Made by a program: the position numbers and the translations under genes | Notes under the pieces: generated by a model | Seen by the model: only the letters and a program-made list of their open reading frames with translations | Databases searched by the model: none | Told to the model about the DNA's origin: nothing | From: Streptomyces rishiriensis | Lineage (GTDB): Bacteria; Actinomycetota; Actinomycetes; Streptomycetales; Streptomycetaceae | Assembly (NCBI RefSeq): GCF_030815485.1 | Contig: NZ_JAUSWV010000002.1 | Span: forward strand, 7,254,001 to 7,318,000 | DNA: 64,000 nucleotides | Direction of reading: 5' to 3' | Shown: positions 54,451-61,800 of the stretch, in pieces | Layout of the letters: each line of letters begins with the position of its first letter | Position numbering within the stretch: position 1 is the stretch's first letter

Positions 54451-55548
54451 TCAGTCGTGCAGGGCGGTCAACCCGCCCTGCACGATGTCGTCACCGGTGC
54501 GCTGCTGCGGGATGACGACCGTGCCCGACTGGAGGGCAACCGTGCGGGCGGGAGCGGGGATCCGGATGCCCTCCTGGCGGTAGCGGCGGTGCAGACGCTT
54601 GATGAACTCGTGCTTGATCCGGTACTGGTCGCTGAACTCGCCGACGCCCAGGATCACCGTGAAGCCGATCCGCGAGTCGCCGAAGGTGTGGAAGCGGATG
54701 GCGGGTTCGTGGTCCGGGAGGGCGCCGTCGACGCCCGTCATGACCTCGGCGATGACCTCCGAGGTCACCCGCTCCACCTGCTCCAGATCACTGTCGTAGG
54801 CCACGCCCGCCTGCACCAGGATCGTCAACTGCTGCTCGGGACGCATGTAGTTGGTCATGTTCGTCTTGGCGAGCTGACCGTTGGGAATGACGACGAGGTT
54901 GTTGGAGAGGGCGCGCACGGTCGTCTGACGCCAGTTGATGTCCTCGACGTAGCCCTCCTCGCCGCTGCTCAGCTTGATGTAGTCACCGCGCTGGACGGTC
55001 TTGGAGGCCAGGATGTGAATGCCCGCGAACAGGTTCGCGAGGGTGTCCTGGAGGGCCAGCGCGACGGCGAGACCACCCACCCCGAGAGCGGTGAGCATCG
55101 GGGCTATGGAGATGCCCAGCGTCTGGAGCACCACCAGGAAGCCGATCGCCAGGACCAGGATCCGGGTGATGTTCACGAAGATCGTGGCCGATCCGGCGAC
55201 ACCGGAGCGCGAGGAGGTCACCGACTGCACGAGCCCGGCGACGACCCGCGCCGCCGACACGGTCACCACGAAGATCAGCAGCACCGTCAGGGACTGGTTG
55301 ACGGTGTGCTGGACGGCCTTGGTCAGGGGCAGCACCGCGGCCGCCGCCGCCGCGCCACCGGCGATCAGCGACCACGGCACCACGGTGCGCAGGGCGTCCA
55401 CGACGACGTCGTCGCCGCTCCACTTCGTGCGCTTGGCGTGCTTCGCCAGCCAGCGCAGCAGCGTGCGGGACAGGAAGGCGGCCAACAGGCCGGTGGCCAG
55501 GGCGATTCCGGCGACCACTCCGTCGTCCAGGGTCAGGGCGCGGTTCAC
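54451..55548 (-). CDS. MscS-type mechanosensitive channel
   Basis: 365 residues. Three or four N-terminal helices, then the pore helix with LGVGGLAVALALQDTLANLF and the beta domain (GDYIKLSSGEEGYVEDINWR, VVIPNGQLAKTNMTNYMR). It opens under membrane tension to release solutes in osmotic downshock. The GTG has CGGAGGTGACCG before it. The last codons overlap the hairpin 54456-54484. Confidence 0.94.
   Translation of the reverse strand: MNRALTLDDGVVAGIALATGLLAAFLSRTLLRWLAKHAKRTKWSGDDVVVDALRTVVPWSLIAGGAAAAAAVLPLTKAVQHTVNQSLTVLLIFVVTVSAARVVAGLVQSVTSSRSGVAGSATIFVNITRILVLAIGFLVVLQTLGISIAPMLTALGVGGLAVALALQDTLANLFAGIHILASKTVQRGDYIKLSSGEEGYVEDINWRQTTVRALSNNLVVIPNGQLAKTNMTNYMRPEQQLTILVQAGVAYDSDLEQVERVTSEVIAEVMTGVDGALPDHEPAIRFHTFGDSRIGFTVILGVGEFSDQYRIKHEFIKRLHRRYRQEGIRIPAPARTVALQSGTVVIPQQRTGDDIVQGGLTALHD
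54456..54484. terminator. perfect hairpin inside the 3' end of mscS
   Basis: CGTGCAGGGCGG pairs with CCGCCCTGCACG (12 bp, loop TCAAC). It spans the last codons of the channel gene (GGLTALHD), three bases before its stop and 33 bp after the M1 gene stop. It probably terminates the M1 gene and may affect the channel mRNA end. Confidence 0.7.
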
Positions 55549-55922
55549 CGGTCACCTCCGGGAAGTCGATCCGCGGTACGCGGGGCAGCCGACGGCCGGA
55601 TGTGAAGTCTCGTCACGATGTCACCTGTTCGGTTCCGGGATGTGCGGTCGCGCCCTCGGTTCGCGGAGCGGGCGCGACCGCTCATCCTGCCGTATCCGCC
55701 ACGGGAGTTCGTACCCGAGGATCCGGTCGCGGTGGCGGGATCCCGCAGCTCAGACGATTCCCCCGACGCGTTCGGCCTGCTCGCGGTCCCACCCGGGACG
55801 GCCGTCCTGCCGAACCGCCCCAACGCGCCTCGCCGGCCGGCCGGCCGCACCGGGGCGACCCCCGGGAAGGTCCCGTCCAGGTGAGCGTGCGGCCCTGAGC
55901 CGCCCGAGACCCCGCGGGCGCC
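55549..55922. other. 374-bp region between mscS and the UPF0104 gene
   Basis: It holds the mscS promoter and 5' UTR and, on the minus strand, the end of the UPF0104 transcript. A short + frame at 55618-55884 is Arg/Pro-rich, has no ribosome site and is not a convincing gene. I see no RNA element. Confidence 0.5.
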
Positions 55923-56981
55923 TCAGATGACCTTCATCCGCACCAGCGCACCGAGCGTCAGCGCCCCCGGCACGAGCGGCAGCCACACCGTGATGATCCG
56001 GTAGCCGAGCACCACGGCCGTGGCCACCGCGACCGGGCCGCCGGCCGCCACCAGCGCCACGATCAGCGCCGCCTCCACCGAGCCGATCCCGCCCGGCGTC
56101 GGGACCAGCGCGACCGCCACCGTCGCCGCCAGATACGCGACCGCCATGTGTGCCACCGGCACCGGCAGCCCCAGCGCCTGTCCCACCGCGGCCAGACCGG
56201 CCGCCTGGAGCACCGGGAACGCCAGCGAGCCGCCCCACAGGGCCAGCGCCCGGGAGGGACGGGAGTGCACCGAGCGCGCCTCGCCGAGCGCGGTGCGCAG
56301 GAACGAACACACCGCCGACCGCAGCCGCCGTACGAGGGCGAGCGCGCCCGCCACCGCCAGCACGGCCGCCCCGAGGACGCCCAGCAACGGTCCGAGCGCC
56401 CCGGCGGGCAGCAGCGAGCCGAGCCGCAGCGCGTCCGGGAAGACCAGCAGCAGCACGGCCAGCAGGCCCACCCGGGCCACGCCCTCCGCCATCAGATACA
56501 GCGCGAGCGCCGCGGAGGAGCGGGCCAGGGGCACCCCGCACACGGTCATGAACCGCAGATTGACCGCGCTCGCGCCGAGCCCCGTCGGCAGCAGGTGGTT
56601 GGCCGCGCCGGCCGCGAACTGCGCTGCCAGCAACCGTCCTGCGGGCAGCCGCTCCACCACCGCGCCCTGCCGGGTGACGGCCGCCGCCACCCACGTCAGA
56701 CAGGTGGCGGCGAGCGCGGCCAGCAGCCAGGGCCACTGCGCGTGACGCAGCTGTGCGAAGCCCTCGGCGAGAACGGACCGTTGCCGCACCGCGATCACGG
56801 TGACGAGCAGGAGCGGAAGCAGACACAGGATCTTGCGCACCGGCACGCGCCGTGCGGGCCCGCCCCGGGAAGGTGGGACGGGCGCAAGGGGTACGGGAAC
56901 CGCTGTCACACTCGGAGAGCTTCTCCGCGCGGCGCCGACTGCGGGTTGCGCGAGCGCGGACGGGACATTACGTAGGGTCAT
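55923..56981 (-). CDS. lysylphosphatidylglycerol synthase-type membrane protein (UPF0104)
   Basis: 352 residues with about eight helices. The VPTPGGIGSVEAALIVALVA stretch is the conserved loop of the flippase-like domain of MprF-type and related proteins. An N-terminal soluble extension of ~45 residues precedes the first helix. No synthase domain is present, so lipid transport or a structural role is more likely than aminoacylation. GAAGGACCCG precedes the ATG. It is divergent from the ABC exporter. Confidence 0.87.
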   Translation of the reverse strand: MTLRNVPSALAQPAVGAARRSSPSVTAVPVPLAPVPPSRGGPARRVPVRKILCLLPLLLVTVIAVRQRSVLAEGFAQLRHAQWPWLLAALAATCLTWVAAAVTRQGAVVERLPAGRLLAAQFAAGAANHLLPTGLGASAVNLRFMTVCGVPLARSSAALALYLMAEGVARVGLLAVLLLVFPDALRLGSLLPAGALGPLLGVLGAAVLAVAGALALVRRLRSAVCSFLRTALGEARSVHSRPSRALALWGGSLAFPVLQAAGLAAVGQALGLPVPVAHMAVAYLAATVAVALVPTPGGIGSVEAALIVALVAAGGPVAVATAVVLGYRIITVWLPLVPGALTLGALVRMKVI

Positions 56982-57075
56982 CGGGTCCTTCGTCTGATCC
57001 TCGGCCTGAGACTCTGCCTGACGCGCTGTCTGCTCCCTCGGCCGGTCCTTCGCCGCCGAGGACGTGGGGAGAAGC

Positions 57076-57106
57076 TTGACCTCAAGGTTGCTTGAGGTCC
57101 TACGGT
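57076..57106 (+). promoter_or_regulatory. SoxR-type (MerR-family) promoter of the ABC exporter
   Basis: TTGACC (57076-57081) and TACGGT (57101-57106) are 19 bp apart, the long spacer of MerR-family activated promoters. The spacer holds ACCTCAAGGTTGCTTGAGGT (57079-57098), a perfect inverted repeat matching the SoxR box (CCTCAAG-N4-CTTGAGG). Transcription would start about at the ATG at 57114, giving a leaderless mRNA; no ribosome site is present. In S. coelicolor SoxR activates an ABC transporter gene in response to redox-active antibiotics. Confidence 0.87.
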
Positions 57107-57113
57107 CGCTTCC

Positions 57114-59000
57114 ATGAGCATGGAGAGCACCGCCTGGACGCAGCTTTACAGCGTCATGAACGCCCAACACGAACGCCGCCCCTTCGACCGGGTGACATTG
57201 CGCCGCATCGGCGCGTTCGCCCGCCCCCATCGTCGCCGCATCGCGCTGTTCGTCCTGCTGGGGGTGCTGACCGCGCTGCTGGCCGTCGCCACCCCCGTCC
57301 TCGCCGGGCGGGTCGTCGACGCGATCGTGTCGCACGGCGACGCGGACGCGGTCGTCCGGCTGGCGCTGCTCATCGCGGTCATCGCGGTGCTGGAGGCGGC
57401 GCTGGGCATCCTGGGCAGAAGGCTCTCGGCGACGCTCGGGGAGGGACTCATCCTGGATCTGCGCACGGCCGTGTTCGATCATGTGCAGCGGATGCCGGTC
57501 GCGTTCTTCACACGTACCCGTACGGGAGCGCTCGTCTCCCGACTCAACAACGACGTCATCGGCGCCCAGCGCGCCTTCAGCAACACGCTCTCCGGAGTGG
57601 TCTCCAACCTGGTCACCCTGGTGCTCACCCTCGCCGTCATGCTCACCCTGTCCTGGCAGGTCACCCTGCTCGCGCTGGCCCTGCTGCCGGTGTTCGTGCT
57701 CCCGGCCCGGCGGATGGGCAGCCGGATGGCGGGCATGCAGCGCGAGGCGGCCACGCTCAACGCGGCGATGGGCACCCGGATGACCGAACGCTTCTCCGCG
57801 CCCGGCGCCACGCTGGTCAAGCTGTTCGGCCGGCCCGAGGAGGAGTCGGCGGAGTTCGCGGCCCGCGCCGCCCACGTCCGGGACATCGGTGTGCGTACGG
57901 CCACCGCCCAGTCGGTGTTCATCACCGCGCTGACCCTCGTCTCAGCCCTGGCCCTCGCCCTCGTCTACGGCCTCGGCGGCCGTCTCGCGCTGAACGGCAC
58001 CCTCGAACCGGGCGCCGTCGTCGCTCTCGCCCTGCTCCTGACCCGTCTGTACGCCCCGCTGACCTCCCTCGCCGGGGCCCGGGTGGAGGTCATGAGCGCG
58101 CTGGTCAGCTTCGAGCGGGTCTTCGAGGTGCTCGACCTGAAGCCCCTCATCGAGGAGAAGCCGGACGCCCGCGAGGTGCCGCCGGGTCCTGTCTCCGTCG
58201 AGTTCGAGGACGTCCGCTTCGGCTACCCCTCCGCCGACAAGGTCTCGCTGGCCTCCCTGGAGGAGGTCGCCTCACTGGACTCCCGCGGCGGCGCCGAGGT
58301 CCTGCACGGCGTCTCCTTCCGCGCCGAGCCCGGGCAGACCATCGCCCTCGTAGGCTCCTCCGGCGCCGGCAAGTCCACCGTCGCCCAGCTCCTGCCGCGC
58401 CTGTACGACGTCGACGCGGGCGCCGTCCGGATCGGCGGGGTCGACGTCCGCGACCTGAGCGCGGGTTCGCTGCGGGCCACCCTCGGCATGGTCACCCAGG
58501 ACGGCCACCTCTTCCACGACAGCGTCCGCGCGAACCTCCTGCTGGCCCGCCCCGGAGCCACCGAGGACGACCTGTGGGACGCCCTGCGCCGCTCCCGCCT
58601 CGACGACCTCGTCCGGTCACTCCCCGACGGCCTCGACACGGTCGTCGGGGAACGCGGCTACCGCCTCTCCGGCGGCGAGCGCCAGCGCATGACCATCGCC
58701 CGGCTGCTGCTGGCCCGCCAGCGCGTCGTCATCCTCGACGAGGCCACCGCGCACCTCGACAACACCTCCGAGGCGGCCGTCCAGGAGGCGCTCGCCGAGG
58801 CGCTCGCGGAGCGTACGGCGGTGGTCATCGCCCACCGGCTGTCGACCGTGCGCGCCGCCGACCTGATCCTCGTCGTCGAGTCCGGCCGGGTCGTGGAACG
58901 CGGCACGCACGACGAGCTCCTGGCGACCGGCGGGCGGTACGCGGAGCTGCACCGGACCCAGTTCGACCAGCCGGGGATGACACAGACGGCCGCACGCTGA
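57114..59000 (+). CDS. ABC exporter, fused permease-ATPase (SoxR-regulated type)
   Basis: 628 residues. Six membrane helices (about 40-330), then the ATPase with Walker A GSSGAGKST (about 413-421), signature LSGGERQR and VVILDEATAHLD, with switch His in IAHRLST. A half-transporter that works as a dimer, exporting drugs or redox-active compounds. The promoter at 57076 is a SoxR type, so induction by redox-cycling agents is expected. The mRNA seems leaderless. Confidence 0.94.
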   Translation: MSMESTAWTQLYSVMNAQHERRPFDRVTLRRIGAFARPHRRRIALFVLLGVLTALLAVATPVLAGRVVDAIVSHGDADAVVRLALLIAVIAVLEAALGILGRRLSATLGEGLILDLRTAVFDHVQRMPVAFFTRTRTGALVSRLNNDVIGAQRAFSNTLSGVVSNLVTLVLTLAVMLTLSWQVTLLALALLPVFVLPARRMGSRMAGMQREAATLNAAMGTRMTERFSAPGATLVKLFGRPEEESAEFAARAAHVRDIGVRTATAQSVFITALTLVSALALALVYGLGGRLALNGTLEPGAVVALALLLTRLYAPLTSLAGARVEVMSALVSFERVFEVLDLKPLIEEKPDAREVPPGPVSVEFEDVRFGYPSADKVSLASLEEVASLDSRGGAEVLHGVSFRAEPGQTIALVGSSGAGKSTVAQLLPRLYDVDAGAVRIGGVDVRDLSAGSLRATLGMVTQDGHLFHDSVRANLLLARPGATEDDLWDALRRSRLDDLVRSLPDGLDTVVGERGYRLSGGERQRMTIARLLLARQRVVILDEATAHLDNTSEAAVQEALAEALAERTAVVIAHRLSTVRAADLILVVESGRVVERGTHDELLATGGRYAELHRTQFDQPGMTQTAAR

Positions 59001-59134
59001 AGCGGCGACCGCGGCTTGGGGCGGCCGCATGCTGAGGGACGGGGGTGGGACCGGGGGACTGGGGCGGGGGTGAGGCGGACCTGGTGCGGCGGCGCACGGA
59101 CGGGCCGCCGGCTCCCCGCGCGGCACCGACTGGC

Positions 59135-59277
59135 GGTGCCGCATCGGCTTCCCGGGCCGCACCGCTGTCGGTGCCGCACCGGCTTCTCGTGGCGCATCCG
59201 CTGTTGGCGCCGCACCGGCTTCCCGTGGCGTACCCGCCGTCGGTGCCGCACCGGCTTTCCGTGCCGCGCCCGCTGTC
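59135..59277. repeat. 36-bp minisatellite, four tandem units
   Basis: Units at 59135-59169 (35 bp), 59170-59205, 59206-59241 and 59242-59277, about 80% alike, based on GGTGCCGCACCGGCTTCC. They lie in the 295-bp gap (59001-59295) between two convergent genes. A length of 36 keeps frame, but no frame there looks coding. Units are contiguous with no spacers, so it is not CRISPR. Confidence 0.85.
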
Positions 59278-59295
59278 CGCGCCGTTGTCGGAAGG

Positions 59296-60165
59296 TCAGC
59301 GCTTGGCGAGCAGATCCGCCGGGAAGGCGCCGGCGGCGAGCGCGGTGCGGACGAAGCCCGTGCCGAGCTCGGTCAGCCGGGCCACGCCGTCCGCGCCCAG
59401 ATGTGCGTACGGGGCGCGGTCCAGCCGGTCCGTCTCCCGCTCGATGTCCTGGCGCAGCGCGCTTCCCCGCTCGGTCAGCTCGCCGTCCTCGTCCAGCAGG
59501 CCGCGCTCCCGCAGCCGGCCGGCCGCCGCGTCCCAGTCCTCCCGGCTCCAGCCGCGGGTGTCGCGCACCCACTTCGGCGACATGCCCTTGCCGGTCGCCG
59601 TGTGGGTCAGCACGGCCTCGAGTCCGTCGAGTCCGGCCGCCATCAGCACGGCGAGGTGTCCGTCGCCCCGGTGTTCGCGCAGCAGCGTGGCCGCGTGCCA
59701 GTACGCCAGGTGCGGCTCCTCGGGGACCGGCAGATCGGCGTGGGCCGAGTACAGGGGCCGGGCGCTGCGCGAGCAGGCCTCGGTGGCGCGCAGGGCGAGC
59801 GTCGCGGCCTCCGACATCTCCGCGGACGCGACCGCGTCCGCGCCCAGCAGGCGCCGCAGCGTCGTGTCGACGGCGCGCGTGCGTGCCGCCAGGACCTGCT
59901 CGGGCGAGGCCGACTCCCAGACCGCGGGCACGTACCGGGCGACGAGCGTGTGCTTGTAGTTGTAGAAGGTCGCCGTCACCGCGCCCGCCCCGACGGGCCC
60001 GAGCGCGGCGGCCCGCACGGCGAAGTTGACGGCCCGCGGGTGGGTCACGCCCAGCGCACCCAGCTCGCGGCCCACGTCCGGGGAGAAGTAGTGCGTCGCG
60101 TGCAGCGAGTTGAGCGTGCTGTGACAGTGGCGGCCCGCGCGCGGGTCCGGAGCGACGGTGGTCAT
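59296..60165 (-). CDS. SCO6745-type helical protein
   Basis: 289 residues, mostly helical and soluble. LHATHYFSPDVGRELGALGV, TATFYNYKHTLVARYVPAVW and a C-terminal winged-helix-like part (WDAAAGRLRERGLLDEDGEL, ERGSALRQDIE) match a family of Streptomyces proteins of unknown function. The ATG is preferred; a GTG three codons upstream is possible. A perfect TetR-type palindrome lies directly upstream. Confidence 0.82.
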   Translation of the reverse strand: MTTVAPDPRAGRHCHSTLNSLHATHYFSPDVGRELGALGVTHPRAVNFAVRAAALGPVGAGAVTATFYNYKHTLVARYVPAVWESASPEQVLAARTRAVDTTLRRLLGADAVASAEMSEAATLALRATEACSRSARPLYSAHADLPVPEEPHLAYWHAATLLREHRGDGHLAVLMAAGLDGLEAVLTHTATGKGMSPKWVRDTRGWSREDWDAAAGRLRERGLLDEDGELTERGSALRQDIERETDRLDRAPYAHLGADGVARLTELGTGFVRTALAAGAFPADLLAKR

Positions 60166-60176
60166 GGCGGGCACGA

Positions 60177-60192
60177 TACCGACCGGTCGGTA
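60177..60192 (-). promoter_or_regulatory. TetR-type operator palindrome
   Basis: TACCGACCGGTCGGTA, a perfect 16-bp palindrome, lies 11 bp upstream of the ATG of the SCO6745-type gene. Its form is typical of TetR-family operators in actinobacteria. No TetR gene is adjacent, so the regulator would be elsewhere. Confidence 0.65.
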
Positions 60193-60502
60193 ACTTTTCC
60201 AGACGCGCGGACGAGGTGACCTCGCGAGGCCGGGGGCCCGTCCGACCAGCCCGCGGGACGGCCCGACCGGACGGCCGTCGGTCGGGCCGAGAACGGGAAC
60301 ACCGGGATACCCCGGAACGCCGGAACGTCACGCGGGGGTGCGGCGCCGCCGGACTCGGTCCCGCCCCCGGCCGATGCTCCCGGGCGGCGGCCCTGCGTCA
60401 TGGCGCCGGCATCCGGGGCCGCTGACGTCGTGACGGACCGCCGACCGCCGGACTGACCGTCGGTGACAGGGGGACCCACCTGGCGCGGGGCGCAGGGCGC
60501 CG
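60193..60502. other. 310-bp intergenic region
   Basis: Between the SCO6745-type gene (minus) and the DHFR-like gene (minus). GC-rich; open frames in it are short and Arg-rich on both strands with no ribosome sites. I see no gene, RNA element or clear hairpin. Confidence 0.5.
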
Positions 60503-61147
60503 TCAGGCGTCGCGGCCGACACCGCGGTCGGGCGCGGTCATGTCTCCCGTCGCGGGAGTGCCGTCGGCGAGTCCGTAGCGCAGGTACACGGTGCCCTTCG
60601 GGCCGGCCGTCGGCGGTTCGAGGAGGGTGACGTTCGCGGGCACCGCGCCCCCGTCGAACACCTTCTTCCCGACGCCGAGCACGATCGGGTGCACCCAGAG
60701 GTCGAGACGGTCGAAGAGCTTCTCGCGCAGGAGGGTCTGCACGAGGTTCAGGCTCCCCACCACCTTCACGTGCTCATGCCGGTCCCGGATCTCGCGCACC
60801 GCGCCGGCCAGATCCGGGCCGAGCTGCGTGGATCCGGCCCACGAGAGGTCGGGTGTGCCGCGGGAGGCCACGTACTTCGGGACGCTGTTGAAGAGCGTGG
60901 CGATCTCGTTGTCCTCACCGCCCTCCTGGTGCGGCCAGTGGGCGGCGAAGATGTCGTACGTCCGCCGGCCGAGCAGGAGGGCGTCCGTGCCCTCGTACGC
61001 GGCGAGCACCCGCGCCCCGGTGACCTCGTCCAGCAGGGGCGCCTGCCAGCCGCCGAACGGGAACCCGTCCGGGTCCTCGTCGGGCCCACCGGGCGCCTGC
61101 CCGACGAGGTCGAGGGTGGTGAACAGCTCGACGTGGATGAGGCCCAT
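60503..61147 (-). CDS. dihydrofolate reductase-family (RibD C-terminal-like) protein
   Basis: 214 residues. ELFTTLDLVGQAPGGPDEDP, LLLGRRTYDIFAAHWP, VKVVGSLNLVQTLLREKLFD and LDLWVHPIVLGVGKKVFDGG mark the small DHFR-like/RibD C-terminal family that binds NADPH. True folate or riboflavin roles are unlikely for this group; the substrate is unknown. CAGGAGTAGGAC precedes the ATG. Confidence 0.88.
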   Translation of the reverse strand: MGLIHVELFTTLDLVGQAPGGPDEDPDGFPFGGWQAPLLDEVTGARVLAAYEGTDALLLGRRTYDIFAAHWPHQEGGEDNEIATLFNSVPKYVASRGTPDLSWAGSTQLGPDLAGAVREIRDRHEHVKVVGSLNLVQTLLREKLFDRLDLWVHPIVLGVGKKVFDGGAVPANVTLLEPPTAGPKGTVYLRYGLADGTPATGDMTAPDRGVGRDA

Positions 61148-61362
61148 GTCCTACTCCTGACGAGTCGGTTGTCTCGGTCGAGAGGTAGACCCGCAGACGC
61201 CGCCGGACTCATCGCTGCGACGGCACCCTCCTTGCTGCGATGCGCAACCGTTCGGGACTACCGAACCGTTCGAAACGCGGCTGCCCGGTGCGGAATCGGA
61301 TCAGGAGGAGGGGACAATGTCCGTGCACGACAACGTCGTTGGGTCACGGGGAGAGGGACAAG

Positions 61363-61800
61363 ATGGTGGAGGAACTCATTCTGGCCGGGGGAACCACGGT
61401 CGTCGCGGCCATGGCCACCGACTCGTGGACGGTCGCGCGCGGCGGAGTCGCCCGGCTGTTCCGCCGTCGCGGAGAGGACCGGCAGGCCGCTGTCGAGGCC
61501 CAGCTCGACAACAACGAGGCCCTCGTCGCGAGGGCCGACGACGCGGAACGGGTGCGCCGGAGTCTGCTCCCCGTGTGGATGCTGGAGCTGGAATCACTCC
61601 TGGGCGAGTACCCGGACGCCGCGGACGAACTGCGTGAGCTGACCGAGGAGATCAAGAAGCGGTTGCCCGAGACGCGGCAGCCCCAGGTGCAGAACAACGT
61701 GGCCAAGGACAACGGACAGGTCTTCGCGGCTCTGGGCGGCAATGTCATCGTGCACTCGGCGCCTCCCGGACAGGCGGGAGGCGCCGGAGCCGCCCAGTGA
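61363..61800 (+). CDS. Bell/HeLo-like candidate effector with C-terminal amyloid-type motif
   Basis: 145 residues. The N-terminus is hydrophobic and Gly/Ala-rich (MVEELILAGGTTVVAAMATD, then SWTVARGG), followed by helices (VEAQLDNNEALVARADDAER, SLLPVWMLELESLLGEYPDA). The C-terminal DNGQVFAALGGNVIVH (116-131) matches the N-terminus of the next protein. GGGGAGAGGGACAAG precedes the ATG and the stop overlaps the next start (GTGA). Similar small effectors with a HeLo-like N-terminus and amyloid C-terminus are known near bacterial NLRs. The effector role is inference; no enzyme motif is seen. Confidence 0.75.
   Translation: MVEELILAGGTTVVAAMATDSWTVARGGVARLFRRRGEDRQAAVEAQLDNNEALVARADDAERVRRSLLPVWMLELESLLGEYPDAADELRELTEEIKKRLPETRQPQVQNNVAKDNGQVFAALGGNVIVHSAPPGQAGGAGAAQ

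Noticed and set aside
55618..55884. 88-codon plus-strand frame between mscS and the UPF0104 gene
   Set aside because: No ribosome site, Arg/Pro-rich, and it overlaps the mscS promoter region.
59135..59277. CRISPR array
   Set aside because: The 36-bp units are contiguous, have no unique spacers and no cas genes are present.
60503..61147. Folate-pathway dihydrofolate reductase
   Set aside because: The sequence fits the small RibD C-terminal-like family, not the true folate enzyme.
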